This document shows positions 26,528 through 36,500 of a stretch of 64,000 bases of DNA, in pieces. The stretch comes from Betaproteobacteria bacterium (GTDB lineage: Bacteria > Pseudomonadota > Gammaproteobacteria > Burkholderiales > SG8-39). A program made the position numbers and the translations under genes. Every line of letters begins with the position of its first letter. Within the stretch, counting starts at the first letter, position 1. The notes under the pieces are model-generated. The model worked only from the letters and a program-made list of their open reading frames with translations, was not told the origin of the DNA and searched no databases. Where the stretch lies: the NCBI GenBank assembly GCA_016195915.1, contig JACPYS010000006.1, forward strand, positions 1 through 64,000, read 5' to 3'.

Positions 26528-27778
26528 TTAAACGAACAGCGCGCCTGCGATCCCGACGGCAAGCAGCAGCCCGGAAATGGGCAGGGTGATCCGGCGCAGC
26601 TCAGGTGAACCGAGCCCGATCGACATTCCGCTCTTGGTGAGGGTGTTGGCCATTACGGCAACGACGATAGCCCGCGCCGCAGTTCCGACGTTCGAATCAT
26701 CGGTCTTCGCAAGATCCGCCATGGCGAGCGTGATGGCGTCCACGTCGGTCAGGCCTGCGATTCCCGCCGCAAGGTACAGTCCCGCATCGCCGAGATAGAC
26801 CTGCGCTGCCTTCGCGATCAGAACGACGACACCGAACAGCAAGCCGAACTTGATCGCTTCATCGAGCTCGAAGGGGTTGTGGCCGGCTTTCACTTCCCCT
26901 CGCTCGGCTTGCTGGCGCCGTCGCCACAGCCAATAGCAGGCGCCCAGGCTGGTTAGCGCCAACAGTCCGATCGCGAAAGCAAGCCGCCGGCCGAGTTCCC
27001 AGCTGATGAGCGAAGTCATGATGGCGACGCGGAAGAACATCACGGTCCAGGCGAGCACGATGCCCAATGCCAGCGCGGATGCATCCTCGCCCGGTTGCCG
27101 GCTGCGCTGCGAGAACCCGAGCGTCACCGCGGTGCTCGAAGCCAGGCCGCCCAGCAGGCCGGCGATGCCGATGCCGTGCTCGGCGCCGACGATCTTGATC
27201 AGCAGGTAGCTGGCGAAATTGAGCGCGGATATCAGCACCACCATCAGCCAGATTTTGTACGGGTTCATTACGTCGAGCGGCGGCGGGCCGTAATTGTGGT
27301 CCGGCACCAGCGGCAGGATGATGAGGGTGACAATGCCGAATTTGAGCGTTGCCTCGACGTCGCTCGCGTTGATCCGGCTGGCGAGGCGGTGCAGCCAGCC
27401 CTTGAGCGCGAGCAGCAGCGCCATCGCCACGGCGACCCAGGCCGCGACCTGAAGCTGGCCGTGCGCGCACAGCAAGCCGAGCAGGAACGCGAGCAAAGCC
27501 GAGATCTCGGTGGTGATGCCGGGGTCGCCCCGCAGCGAGGTCACCACGTACTGGCCGATGACAAGCGCGGCGACGGAGAAGAAGATGGCCAGCGCCAGCC
27601 AGTCGAGCCCCAGGCTGTTGCCGAGGTAGCCGGCGATTGCGCCGGCGAGCGCGATGAGCGCGAAGCTGCGCACGCCGGCACCGCCTTCCTCGCTCTTGCT
27701 TCGCTCGCGCTCGAGGCCGATCAGCATGCCAAGCGCGATTGCAACGGCAAAGCGCAGCGCGAGATCGGGATTTTCCAT
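26528..27778 (-). CDS. MgtC/SapB and DUF4010 membrane protein
   Basis: The 416-residue protein has about twelve hydrophobic segments. The N-terminal part has the MgtC/SapB signature 'ALGMLIGLERERSKSEEGGAG', and the rest matches DUF4010 ('GLLGGLASSTAVTLGFSQRS' and 'AGLTDVDAITLAMADLA'). Such fusions are widespread inner-membrane proteins of unknown transport role. It stands alone, convergent with the YkgJ gene and divergent from cbbQ. Confidence 0.85.
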   Translation of the reverse strand: MENPDLALRFAVAIALGMLIGLERERSKSEEGGAGVRSFALIALAGAIAGYLGNSLGLDWLALAIFFSVAALVIGQYVVTSLRGDPGITTEISALLAFLLGLLCAHGQLQVAAWVAVAMALLLALKGWLHRLASRINASDVEATLKFGIVTLIILPLVPDHNYGPPPLDVMNPYKIWLMVVLISALNFASYLLIKIVGAEHGIGIAGLLGGLASSTAVTLGFSQRSRQPGEDASALALGIVLAWTVMFFRVAIMTSLISWELGRRLAFAIGLLALTSLGACYWLWRRRQQAERGEVKAGHNPFELDEAIKFGLLFGVVVLIAKAAQVYLGDAGLYLAAGIAGLTDVDAITLAMADLAKTDDSNVGTAARAIVVAVMANTLTKSGMSIGLGSPELRRITLPISGLLLAVGIAGALFV

Positions 27779-27915
27779 CCGTGCCCCACATTGTTGAGCG
27801 CTTCATTGTAAGAACGGCGGCTTGCCTTGGCAATCGGACGTGTGGTACCGATGAGAACCAATGTCGTTCGGCATGAGGGCGGGGTAAAGTAGCGGCAATC
27901 CGATCACGAGGAGAG

Positions 27916-28752
27916 ATGGATGAAGCACGCGTGCGAATGACCAGGCAATCGCTCCCCGATGCCGCCGGGCTGATGATCGAGCGCGAACCCTATTACCAGC
28001 CGCTTCGCGGCGAAGTCGCGCTGTTCGAGGCTGCATGGCGCAATCAGATGCCGGTATTGCTGAAAGGGCCTACGGGTTGCGGCAAGACGCGCTTCATCGA
28101 GTACATGGCCTGGCGTCTGGCCCGGCCGCTCGTGACAGTGTCCTGCCACGATGACCTGACCGCCGCGGATCTCGTCGGGCGCTATCTCATTACCGCAAGG
28201 GAAACCGCCTGGTCGGACGGTCCGATGGCGCGTGCCGTGCGGCTGGGCGCGATCCTGTACCTGGACGAGATTGTCGAGGCGCGCAAGGACACCACGGTGG
28301 TCATCCATCCTCTCGCCGATGACCGGCGCACGCTGTTCGTCGACAAACGGGGCGAGGTACTGAAAGCGCCGCCGGAATTCATGCTGGCGATCTCCTACAA
28401 CCCCGGTTATCAGAGCGTGCTGAAGGAATTGAAACAATCGACGCGCCAGCGCTTCGTCGCCATCGATTTTGATTTCCCTCCAGCCGAAACCGAAGCCGGA
28501 ATCGTCGCGCGCGAGAGCGGTATCGACGCTGCCGCGTCCGGACGGCTGGTGAAACTTGCGCACATGACGCGCAACCTCAAGGGCAACGGCCTCGACGAGG
28601 GCGCGTCCACGCGCCTGCTGGTGCACGCAGCCAAGCTGATCGTGCAGGGTGTCGAGCCGCGCGCCGCGTGTGATGCTGCGATTGCGCTCGCGCTGACCGA
28701 CGAGCCGGAGATGCTGGCGGCAGTGCATGAACTCGTCAGCGCGGTTTTCTGA
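27916..28752 (+). CDS. cbbQ: CbbQ/NirQ/NorQ-type AAA+ ATPase, Rubisco activase subunit
   Basis: CbbQ hexamers, with the adaptor CbbO, remodel inhibited Rubisco using ATP. The 278-residue MoxR-like protein has Walker A 'GPTGCGKT' (residues 51-58), Walker B 'GAILYLDEIVEA', and 'AISYNPGYQSVLKELKQSTRQRF', typical of CbbQ/NirQ/NorQ. A GAGGAGAG ribosome binding site precedes the ATG. It overlaps the next gene by 26 bases. Because no Rubisco gene is adjacent, NorQ-type roles (nitric-oxide reductase maturation) remain possible, but the pairing with a long VWA protein fits CbbO. Confidence 0.87.
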   Translation: MDEARVRMTRQSLPDAAGLMIEREPYYQPLRGEVALFEAAWRNQMPVLLKGPTGCGKTRFIEYMAWRLARPLVTVSCHDDLTAADLVGRYLITARETAWSDGPMARAVRLGAILYLDEIVEARKDTTVVIHPLADDRRTLFVDKRGEVLKAPPEFMLAISYNPGYQSVLKELKQSTRQRFVAIDFDFPPAETEAGIVARESGIDAAASGRLVKLAHMTRNLKGNGLDEGASTRLLVHAAKLIVQGVEPRAACDAAIALALTDEPEMLAAVHELVSAVF

Positions 28753-30841
28753 CAACGCGCCGCTCGACGCGGCCGAAATCGAGGAACGCTTCGAAGAGCT
28801 GGTCGGCGCGGTGCTCTCGTCGCGTCGCACCGCCACAGCTCTGTCGCAGGAGCTGGCGCGGCAGCCGCGCGCCGTGCAGGAGTTCACGCTGCACTGGGTT
28901 GCGATCACTGCCCGGTCGAGCCCGGAACTCGCATACCAGTTCGCGACGGTGGCTCCCGGCGCAATCGGCGCCCTGGGTGTCGCGGGCGCCGAGAAATGGC
29001 TGCTCGAAGCAATGGATGTGTTCGACCGCGAAGGACTGTATCGCGCGGCTGCCTCACTCAAGGACCTTGCCGGTTTCATCCGGCAGGCTCGCGCGCAGGC
29101 CGGCGCCGTGGCGTTCCCGGAAGTCGCCCGCGTACTCGAGCATTTTCTTGCCGGTCTTTCGGGCCGGCCGATGAAACTCGAGGCCGACGATGTGCCCTGG
29201 ACCGATACCGATACGGTGTACCTGCCGCGCCGCATCACGAGGTATGGCAGGCGCGAGGAGAATTTTCGCGCCTACAAGGTCACCGCGGCGCTGCTCTGGG
29301 CGCAGGCGCGCCACGGCACCTTCAGCCTGGATGCCAAACGCTATCCCGGTACGGCGCCCGGGCTGGCGCTGCTCGCCGCGCTGGAATCGATACGTCTTGC
29401 CGCGCGCTTCGAGCGCGAATTGCCCGGCCTGCACCGCGACCTCGAACTGCTGCGCCAACCCGCGATCGAGTCGCACTTCGAGCCGGTCGTGAAGGCTCTG
29501 AGATCTGAATCTGCGGGCGTTGCCGACAGCCTGCTCGCATTGCAGCGATTGCCCGCCGATGCGCGCGCACCGGACTGGGTGTTCCTGGGCAGACTCGAGC
29601 CGCAGCGCGCGCTCGGTGTGCGCGCGGAGCGCATTGCACGCGACCGGCAGGCGCTGCAGAGCGCCGTGGCGAGATTGCGCGCGGAGATGCGTGCGGCGGA
29701 CGGCGGGGCAACGGCCCCGGCGGAGGCGGCGCGTTTGAGGGTCGCGGTGCGTGAAATGCCGGGCGATGCGCAGCAGCTCGACATTTCGCTCGAACTCGAC
29801 GGCCGGACGATGGCGCCCACGCCCGAGGTGAGCGCGCTGATCGAGTCGATTTTGCAGGACCTCGGCGAGCTGCCCGAGGAATATCTCGTCGCGGCGGGCG
29901 ACGGGGCTTACCGCACGGAAAACGCGGGCGAGCCCGCCGAGCTCGTGCCGGGCATCGAAGCGCCGGCCGAGGGTCTGCTCTACGACGAGTGGGACTTCCG
30001 CAGGCGCCATTACCGCAAGGACTGGTGCGTGCTCGCCGAGCGCGACGTGCAGCCCGGCGATTCCCGTTTCGTGCCGGCCGCGTTGATTCGCTACCGCGCC
30101 GAAGTGTGGCACCTGCGCCGTTCGTTCGAGGCTTTGCGCGGCGAGGACCGCCGCTTGCGCGGCGAGCCCTGGGGTGACGAGGTGGACCTCGATGCGGCAG
30201 TGCGCGCATTGACCGAGATGCGCTCGGGCGCGGAACTCGCCGAACGGCTGTTCGTGCGGCGTGAAAGGAAGCTGCGCGACATGGCGGTGATGTTCGTGGT
30301 CGACATGTCGGGCTCCACCAAGGGCTGGATCAACGATTGCGAGCGCGAGGCTCTGGTGCTGCTCGCCGAGGCGCTCGAAGTGCTCGGTGACCGATACGCG
30401 ATCTACGGTTTTTCCGGCATTACGCGCAAGCGCTGCGAGGTGTACCGCGTCAAGCGATTCGACGAGCGCTACGGCGGTGAGGTGCAGCAGCGCATTGCCG
30501 GCATCCAGCCGCTCGACTACACGCGCATGGGCGTCGCACTGCGCCACCTGACCGGGATCCTCGCCGCGCAGGAGGCGCGCACGCGTCTGATGATCACCCT
30601 CTCCGACGGCAAGCCGGACGATTTTTCCGACGGCTACCGCGGCGAGTACGGCATCGAGGACACGCGCCAGGCGCTGCTCGAGGCGAAGCGGGCCGGCATC
30701 CATTCGTTTTGCATCACCATCGACCGGGAGGCGCGCGACTACCTGCCGCGCATGTACGGCGCGGCGCATTACACGGTGATCGAGGACGTGGCGCGCCTGC
30801 CGTTGAAGGTGGCGGAGGTGTACCGGCGGTTGACGAGTTGA
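28727..30841 (+). CDS. cbbO: CbbO/NorD-type VWA-domain protein, Rubisco activase adaptor
   Basis: The 704-residue protein has a long helical N-terminus and a C-terminal von Willebrand A domain with the MIDAS motif 'DMSGST' at about residue 525, followed by 'SDGKPDDFSDGYRGEYGIED'. By family, the VWA domain links Rubisco to the CbbQ ring. The start overlaps cbbQ; a slightly later start is possible. It is the last gene before a repeat and the accessory island. Confidence 0.85.
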   Translation: MNSSARFSDNAPLDAAEIEERFEELVGAVLSSRRTATALSQELARQPRAVQEFTLHWVAITARSSPELAYQFATVAPGAIGALGVAGAEKWLLEAMDVFDREGLYRAAASLKDLAGFIRQARAQAGAVAFPEVARVLEHFLAGLSGRPMKLEADDVPWTDTDTVYLPRRITRYGRREENFRAYKVTAALLWAQARHGTFSLDAKRYPGTAPGLALLAALESIRLAARFERELPGLHRDLELLRQPAIESHFEPVVKALRSESAGVADSLLALQRLPADARAPDWVFLGRLEPQRALGVRAERIARDRQALQSAVARLRAEMRAADGGATAPAEAARLRVAVREMPGDAQQLDISLELDGRTMAPTPEVSALIESILQDLGELPEEYLVAAGDGAYRTENAGEPAELVPGIEAPAEGLLYDEWDFRRRHYRKDWCVLAERDVQPGDSRFVPAALIRYRAEVWHLRRSFEALRGEDRRLRGEPWGDEVDLDAAVRALTEMRSGAELAERLFVRRERKLRDMAVMFVVDMSGSTKGWINDCEREALVLLAEALEVLGDRYAIYGFSGITRKRCEVYRVKRFDERYGGEVQQRIAGIQPLDYTRMGVALRHLTGILAAQEARTRLMITLSDGKPDDFSDGYRGEYGIEDTRQALLEAKRAGIHSFCITIDREARDYLPRMYGAAHYTVIEDVARLPLKVAEVYRRLTS

Positions 30842-30847
30842 AGTGGC

Positions 30848-30875
30848 CGTCATTCCCGCGCAGGCGGGAATCCAG
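30848..30875. repeat. palindromic REP-like element (CGTCATTCCCGC...GCGGGAATCCAG)
   Basis: The sequence has an ATTCCCGC / GCGGGAAT inverted repeat around a short GCAG centre. This type of dispersed palindrome is common in intergenic regions of beta- and gammaproteobacteria. Placed seven bases after cbbO it may act as a transcription stop or mark the island's left edge. Confidence 0.7.
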
Positions 30876-30948
30876 CGGCGGCGGGGTAGATTATCTTTGG
30901 CTGCTCAACGCGCCAGAAACGCGCCAAACGCGCCATCGCGCATTTGTG

Positions 30949-31197
30949 TCAACGGCGAGCACGACGCGCCCATCCCTTGCGGACCTGCTCGTCGATCTGC
31001 GCCAGCCGGGTCCCCCGCCTGGCCGCGAGTGCCCCGAACGGCGTCTCGACGCTGTTCTCCTCGCGGTCGATTACGACGCCGACGTCGAGCTCGCGAAACC
31101 GGATCCGGTCGCCGGGTTTCACGCCGAGACGATTGCGGATCTTGAGCGGGATGGTGACTTGGCCCTTGGTGGTGACCGTGGACGAGGACGACTTCAT
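30949..31197 (-). CDS. AbrB/MazE-type antitoxin or transcription factor
   Basis: The 82-residue protein starts 'SSSTVTTKGQVTIPLKIRNR' and continues 'LGVKPGDRIRFREL', the swapped-hairpin AbrB DNA-binding domain. The C-terminus is short and basic. AbrB-like proteins usually pair with a PIN-domain or MazF toxin, but none is adjacent. Upstream on the same strand lie a truncated ORF and a Panacea-domain gene. Confidence 0.8.
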   Translation of the reverse strand: MKSSSSTVTTKGQVTIPLKIRNRLGVKPGDRIRFRELDVGVVIDREENSVETPFGALAARRGTRLAQIDEQVRKGWARRARR

Positions 31198-31223
31198 GGC
31201 CGCGCTCCGGAAGTAAGACCTGG

Positions 31224-31412
31224 TTAAGAAGATATTACTCTGGATGCCCGGTAAGAGAGCTGCAACGACGTGAGAAGACGATAGACGATGTCCCGCGACG
31301 GGGAAAAAGCGAGAACCAGAAGAAATTTCGGTAACCAGTTTCCATCGCTGTCCTGATAGAAGCTGCCGTGGCGATAAATCTCACCCGGCGCCGGCGGGGC
31401 GGCCGGCGGCAC
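31224..31412 (-). pseudogene. truncated N-terminal fragment of an unknown gene next to the Panacea gene
   Basis: The 62-residue ORF has an ordered N-terminus, 'GEIYRHGSFYQDSDGNWLPK' then 'FLLVLAFSPSRDIVYRLLTS', which looks like the beginning of a longer globular protein. The following 'LQLSYRASRVISS' is low quality and then stops. It lies 15 bases after the Panacea gene, the usual place of a toxin partner. I consider it a remnant, but a true small protein cannot be excluded. Confidence 0.5.
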
Positions 31413-31427
31413 AGATCTACTCAGTCT

Positions 31428-32000
31428 TTAAGCAGCGGCTCGCTCGGAGCTGGCGCGGGATAGCGCTTTGTACTCTGCCGCGCGGCGCAAGAGCTCCTCC
31501 CGGTTCGGGTCGTCCCTCGCGATAGCAAGCTCGTAAGGTATCTCTTCGTCATTGCCTTCCCTGTTCCGCCAAACTTTCGCCCACGCGCCGTTCTCGTCGT
31601 GGGTGACGTCGATCAACTTCTCCGACAAGTCCTCGCGAAACCTCTCGGCGAGGCTGGCGAGAATGCGCGTCTCGCGAGCGCTGAAATGCGAATCGTCAAA
31701 GGCGCGCTTCGCAATCACATTCTCGCGGACGCAGTCGTATACCTTCTCAGGTCGAATCTCGATTGCCGCGGCGATGTCAGCGTCAAGGTCATCCCAAACC
31801 TGCACGAGTTCAGCCGGCACGGGGCCCATCTTCCAGGCCCGATATTCCATGCCGGAAACCGAGCGGCCGGTTTCGCGGAAATGCCCGAAATCAAGCAGGT
31901 AAAGCAGCTTGAACAGTTTGATTTTGCCGAGGCCGCCAACGCGCTCGGCAAAGAAAAGAATTGCGTTGATCAGCTTTTCGCGGGAGCGCGAGACAAGCAT
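31428..32000 (-). CDS. Panacea (SocA-like, DUF4065) antitoxin-domain protein
   Basis: The 190-residue protein reads 'REKLINAILFFAERVGGLGKIKLFKLLYLLDFGHF' (split here) and 'MEYRAWKMGPVPAELVQVWDDL', the Panacea/DUF4065 signature. Panacea domains act as antitoxins for many different toxins or as proteolysis adaptors like SocA. The ATG at 32000 follows GGGAAGGGA, so I prefer it to the track start 11 codons earlier. The neighbour that should be its toxin is truncated. Confidence 0.8.
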   Translation of the reverse strand: MLVSRSREKLINAILFFAERVGGLGKIKLFKLLYLLDFGHFRETGRSVSGMEYRAWKMGPVPAELVQVWDDLDADIAAAIEIRPEKVYDCVRENVIAKRAFDDSHFSARETRILASLAERFREDLSEKLIDVTHDENGAWAKVWRNREGNDEEIPYELAIARDDPNREELLRRAAEYKALSRASSERAAA

Positions 32001-32312
32001 CCGGTCCCTTCCCTGGCTGCGCGGATTGCGCAAGTCGAGGAATTATCGTGCGCGCGAGTCTGGGCCGCAAGCGCCGCGGCGAGCAGCCGCGACTGTGGCC
32101 CCGGATCGATTTGCCGGAGCCGAGCCGCCGTGATCGTCCGTATAATCGATTTCAGCGGCAAGAGCGAGATCGCCTGGCGCGAGGAAATCGCCGGCGCGCT
32201 TGACGCCCTCGACTGATTTGGGGGGAGACTCGCGAAGCGCGGAGCACGCGGCAATGGAATGCATTAGTCTCAATCATTGAAGCGAAAATGCCTGTCGTCT
32301 TGAGACCAGACC
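32001..32312. other. intergenic region upstream of the Panacea and DUF4145 genes
   Basis: The gap holds the divergent control sequences of the two genes. A 28-codon plus-strand frame (32130-32216, VIVRIIDFSGKSEIAWREE) and a TATAAT at 32141 are visible. Neither has enough support to be called a gene or promoter with a proper -35. Confidence 0.5.
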
Positions 32313-33020
32313 ATGTCTGAACTTGTTGCCGATTGTCCGCGTTGCGGTTCCCGCAAGATCACATTCGACGTTACGCAGGAGCACCACATCGGAATCCGGT
32401 ACGACTGGCAGTACTGGTTCGAGGCGTTTTGTGTTTGTCGCCATTGCAAATGCTCGACTATCTTTGTCCTGAGCCAAAACGTGGACTCAGATCATGGGAT
32501 TGTTCAAAAGCAAGGCCTGTTGAAGCTCACGGGTGCCGTCAATCGATACATGGATATCGAGAGCTTTGTCAGTTTGAAGGATAGTGCTGCCGTAGAACCT
32601 CCAAAGCATTTGCCGGAGGAGATCACGGCCGCCTTTGCCGAAGGCGCGAAGTGTTTGGCCATCGGTTGCCACAATGCAGCCGGAACGATGTTTCGTCTTT
32701 GCGTCGATATTGCAACCCGCGATAAGCTTCCCGCCACGGATGAAAGAGGGCTAAACGCCAAAATCCGCCGCAACCTCGGTATGAGGCTGCCTTGGCTCAT
32801 CGACAATGGTTTACTGCCCGAAGCGCTTCGCGAGTTGTCGTCGTGCGTGAAGGAGGACGGAAACGACGGCGCCCACGCGGGAACCCTGTCGAAGGAAGAT
32901 GCTGATGATCTGCTCGACTTTACGATTGCGCTTCTCGAGCGCATGTACACAGAGCCGGAGCGGCTTCGGCTGGCAAAGGAGCGCCGGGAATCGCGGCGCA
33001 AACCTCCGTCGAGCATTTAA
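32313..33020 (+). CDS. DUF4145-domain protein with N-terminal zinc ribbon
   Basis: The 235-residue protein has a treble-clef or zinc-ribbon start ('CPRCGSRKITF' and 'CVCRHCKC') and a helical C-terminal domain 'FAEGAKCLAIGCHNAAGTMF ... RNLGMRLPWLIDNGLL', typical of DUF4145. DUF4145 proteins are often found with restriction-modification or other defence genes. It begins the plus-strand part of the island and has lower GC than the core genes. Confidence 0.78.
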   Translation: MSELVADCPRCGSRKITFDVTQEHHIGIRYDWQYWFEAFCVCRHCKCSTIFVLSQNVDSDHGIVQKQGLLKLTGAVNRYMDIESFVSLKDSAAVEPPKHLPEEITAAFAEGAKCLAIGCHNAAGTMFRLCVDIATRDKLPATDERGLNAKIRRNLGMRLPWLIDNGLLPEALRELSSCVKEDGNDGAHAGTLSKEDADDLLDFTIALLERMYTEPERLRLAKERRESRRKPPSSI

Positions 33021-33046
33021 CTTTAGCCCAGTCAGATGCCGCTCCA

Positions 33047-33517
33047 GTGAAAACTGAAATCGTCGCTTGGTGGGGCGCGATCCTAGCCACCATTGTTCTT
33101 TTTTGGGATGTCTACAAATGGCGGGCTGCGGGGCCCAAGTTGCGGGTCTCGGTTCAATCGGGAATGGAAAGCATCAATATGCTGCAGTACGACGGCAAGA
33201 CCCTCATACTCGTGAACGTCTCCAACTATGGAGATCGCCCAACCACATTCACGAACCTTGGCTATCTCTATTTTACGAATCTCTGGAATCGCATACGTCG
33301 ACGCCCTGACAAGGCAGCAATTATTCCGAATCCGAGTGATGTTCATCCTCTGCCGCATGAACTAAAGCAAGGGAGCCTCTGGTCCGGTATTGCGATCCAG
33401 GACGATCAAGTGACCAAATGGGCGAAAGAGGGCCGTCTTTACTGTGTTCTTTACCACTCGCATAGCGAGCGACCGATCTATCGTCGAGTGGTCGCGCATG
33501 AGCGGTCTAACGCATAG
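33047..33517 (+). CDS. membrane-anchored protein of unknown function
   Basis: The 156-residue protein starts at a GTG and has one N-terminal transmembrane helix ('IVAWWGAILATIVLFWDVY'), then a beta-rich domain ('TLILVNVSNYGDRPTTFTNLGYL', split here). No named family is recognised. Its start lies 26 bases after the DUF4145 gene, suggesting co-transcription, and the DUF499 gene follows by 43 bases. Confidence 0.65.
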   Translation: MKTEIVAWWGAILATIVLFWDVYKWRAAGPKLRVSVQSGMESINMLQYDGKTLILVNVSNYGDRPTTFTNLGYLYFTNLWNRIRRRPDKAAIIPNPSDVHPLPHELKQGSLWSGIAIQDDQVTKWAKEGRLYCVLYHSHSERPIYRRVVAHERSNA

Positions 33518-33560
33518 CTGAGAGGAACGCCAACATGCAAATAGTGCGAGTGATTATTCG

Positions 33561-36500
33561 ATGAAAACCGTCCGCGACGCCTGCCAGCTCCAGCCGAACG
33601 CCCTTTCCATCAAGCTCGGTGACCAAATCGAGCAACTCGATGACCTGATTGCGACCGAGGGCGACGGTGCCGCCTTCTTTGAGAAGACGCACATCACCCA
33701 GGGTATGCAGGACCTGATCAGCGAGGGCATCGCGCGTCTGGCCGGAGTTTCGACGCAGGCGATTTTCCACCTCAAGCAGGCCATGGGCGGCGGCAAGACT
33801 CACCTGCTGGTCGGGTTTGGCTTGCTCGCCAAGCATCCAGGGTTGCGCAAGACGCATTGCGCCGGGATGGCCAATACGTCGGCGTTCCAGAGTGCCAACA
33901 TCGCCGCCTTCAACGGCCGCAATAACCCCGACCATTTCTTCTGGGGAGAAATCGCCAAGCAGCTCGACAAGGGCGAGCAATTCAAGGCTTTTTGGACCAG
34001 CGGTCCCAAGGCGCCGGACGAGAAGGACTGGCTCAAACTTTTTGAAGGCGATAAGCCCGTTCTCATCCTGCTCGACGAGATGCCGCCCTACTTTCACTAC
34101 CTCGACACGCAGAAGGTGGGCAACGGCACGGTCGCCGACATTGCCACCCGAGCGTTCGCCAATCTGCTCACAGCGGCGGGCAAGAAGAAGAACGTGTGCG
34201 TTGTGGTGTCCGACCTCGCCGCCGCCTATGACACCGGCGCCAAGCTCATCTACCGGGCACTCGAAGACGCGCGCGCCGAGCTCGGCCGCCAGGAACGGAA
34301 TATCACGCCGGTGGACCTCGCCGCCAACGAGATCTACGACATCCTGCGCAAGCGCCTGTTCAAGTCGCTTCCCGACAAGGCGGAGATCGGCGACATCGCC
34401 GAAGCCTTCGGCCGCAAGCTGGAAGAGGCCGCCAAGTCGAAAACCGCCAACCGCGGCGCCGAGGCGATCGCCGACGAGGTCGCTGCGACTTATCCCTTTC
34501 ATCCGCGGCTCAAAAATGTCATTGCGCTCTTCAAGGAAAACGAGCAATTCAAGCAGACGCGCGGCCTGATCGAACTCGTTTCGCGCCTGCTCAGGTCGGT
34601 TTGGGACCGTCAGGCCAACGACGTCTTCCTCATCGGCCCGCAGCACTTCGACTTGTCGGTGCCGGAGGTGCGAGACAAGCTGACCGAGATATCTGGCATG
34701 CGCGATGTCATCGCCAAGGATCTCTGGGACGCACAGCAATCCGCGCACGCCCAGATCATCGACCTGCAAACCGGCAAGGAGGCGGCGACGCAGATCGGCG
34801 CGCTGCTGCTTACCGCGAGCCTCTCCACCGCCGTCAACGCGGTGAAGGGCCTCACCCGGGAGGAAATGGTCGAGTGTCTTATCTCACCGCTGCGCGAGCC
34901 TTCGGATTTTCTGGCGGCTTTCGAGGAACTGGAGAAGGTCGCCTGGTACGTTCATCACACGCCGGAAGGCCGGTACTACTTCGATCGGCAGGAAAACCTC
35001 ACCAAACTCCTGCAAAGCCTCGCTCACGACGCGCCCGAAAACCAGGTGGACGATTTGATCCGGCATCGCCTGCGTGAGATGTTCAAGCCGGTGCGCAAGA
35101 CCGGATACGACGATGTGCTGCCCCTGCCCAGGCTGGAAGAGGTCGCCGATCGCGTACGCAGGGGGCGCGTGCTGCTCGTCGTAAGCCCGGATTCGAAAAT
35201 CCCACCGGAAGAAGTGCAGAAGTTCTTCGAGGGCCTCAGTCAGAAGAACAATCTGTGCGTGCTCACCGGCGACAAGACGGCGATGGGCAGCGTGGAAAAG
35301 GCCGCTCGCCAACTCTTCGCGGCGCAGAAAGCCGATGGCCGTATTCCCAAGGGACATCCGCAGCGGGACGACCTCGAGCGAAAGCAGCAGAGCTACGAAC
35401 AGGACTTCAACTCGACCATCCTCAACTTGTTCGACAAGGTGCTGTTTCCGCGCCACCGCGCCGGAAAGATTGACCTTGCTTCCAAACCTCTGGATATGAC
35501 CCGCGACGCCACCAAACCCTTCAATGGTGAGGAGCAGATCGAGAAGACGCTGGCCTCCCACCCGCTGAAGCTCTACCTCGACGTGGAAAAGGAGTTCGGC
35601 GCTATCCGCGACAAGGCGCAGGACCTGCTGTGGCCGGAGAACCAGGACGAAGCGCGCTGGTCTGATGTTGCCGACCGCTACGCCGAGCAGGCCGGCATGC
35701 CGTGGCTGCCGCCCAAGGGCCTCGATACACTCAAGTCGATCGCCTGTAACCGCGGGCTGTGGGAGGACCTCGGCAACGGCTACGTGACGAAGAAGCCGAA
35801 GAAGAAGCGCACTACGGCCCAAGTGATTGCCGAGCCCGAACTCGGCGACGAAGGCAAGGTTCGTTTGCGCGTCAATCCGCAAAACGCCGGCCCCGCGCCT
35901 CGGATCTATTACGCTGAAGAAGCGCCTGTCTCCCAGTCGAGCGCGCAGTTGAAGGACAACCCATACACAACGAACGCTCTGCGAGTGAGCTTCCTTGTGT
36001 GCGACGTATCGGGCCAGTACGAGACGGGCGATCCGGTGACCTGGTCCAATAAACTCGTGCTGCGCAATGAACTTTTGGTGAACGGCGGTAAGCGCAGCGT
36101 CGAGCTATTCGTCGCGCCCAAGGGATCGATCCGCTATACGCTTGACGGTAGCGAGCCGCGAGAGGGCATCGCGTACGAGGGGCCGATCGCAATCAGTGAC
36201 AAAGAGGTGATACTGCGCGCCTTCGCGGAGGCAGACGGAATCGAGACCAAGTCAGAGTTCCGCTTTCAGGCCGAGGGCAAGAAGGGGGTCCAGATTGACG
36301 ACGTGAAACCTGGACGGCTCATCTCGCGCATCGGTAGAAAGCTCGACTCGCGCGGCAAAACTTTCGAGGGGCTGAAGCAGGCCGCCGAGAAGTCCGCCAC
36401 CTTTGAGGGCATTGTTCTCACGGTAGGTCAGGGTAACCAGATGATCGGCGTCAACATTGGCGACATCGCCGTGGACGCTGCATTCATCGAAGCGCTGCTC

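Noticed and set aside
29054-30853. 599-residue ORF antisense to cbbO
   Set aside because: Shadow frame; no recognisable product.
32130-32216. 28-codon GTG-start frame VIVRIIDFSGKSE
   Set aside because: It looks ordered but has no ribosome binding site and overlaps a TATAAT; not enough to call a gene.
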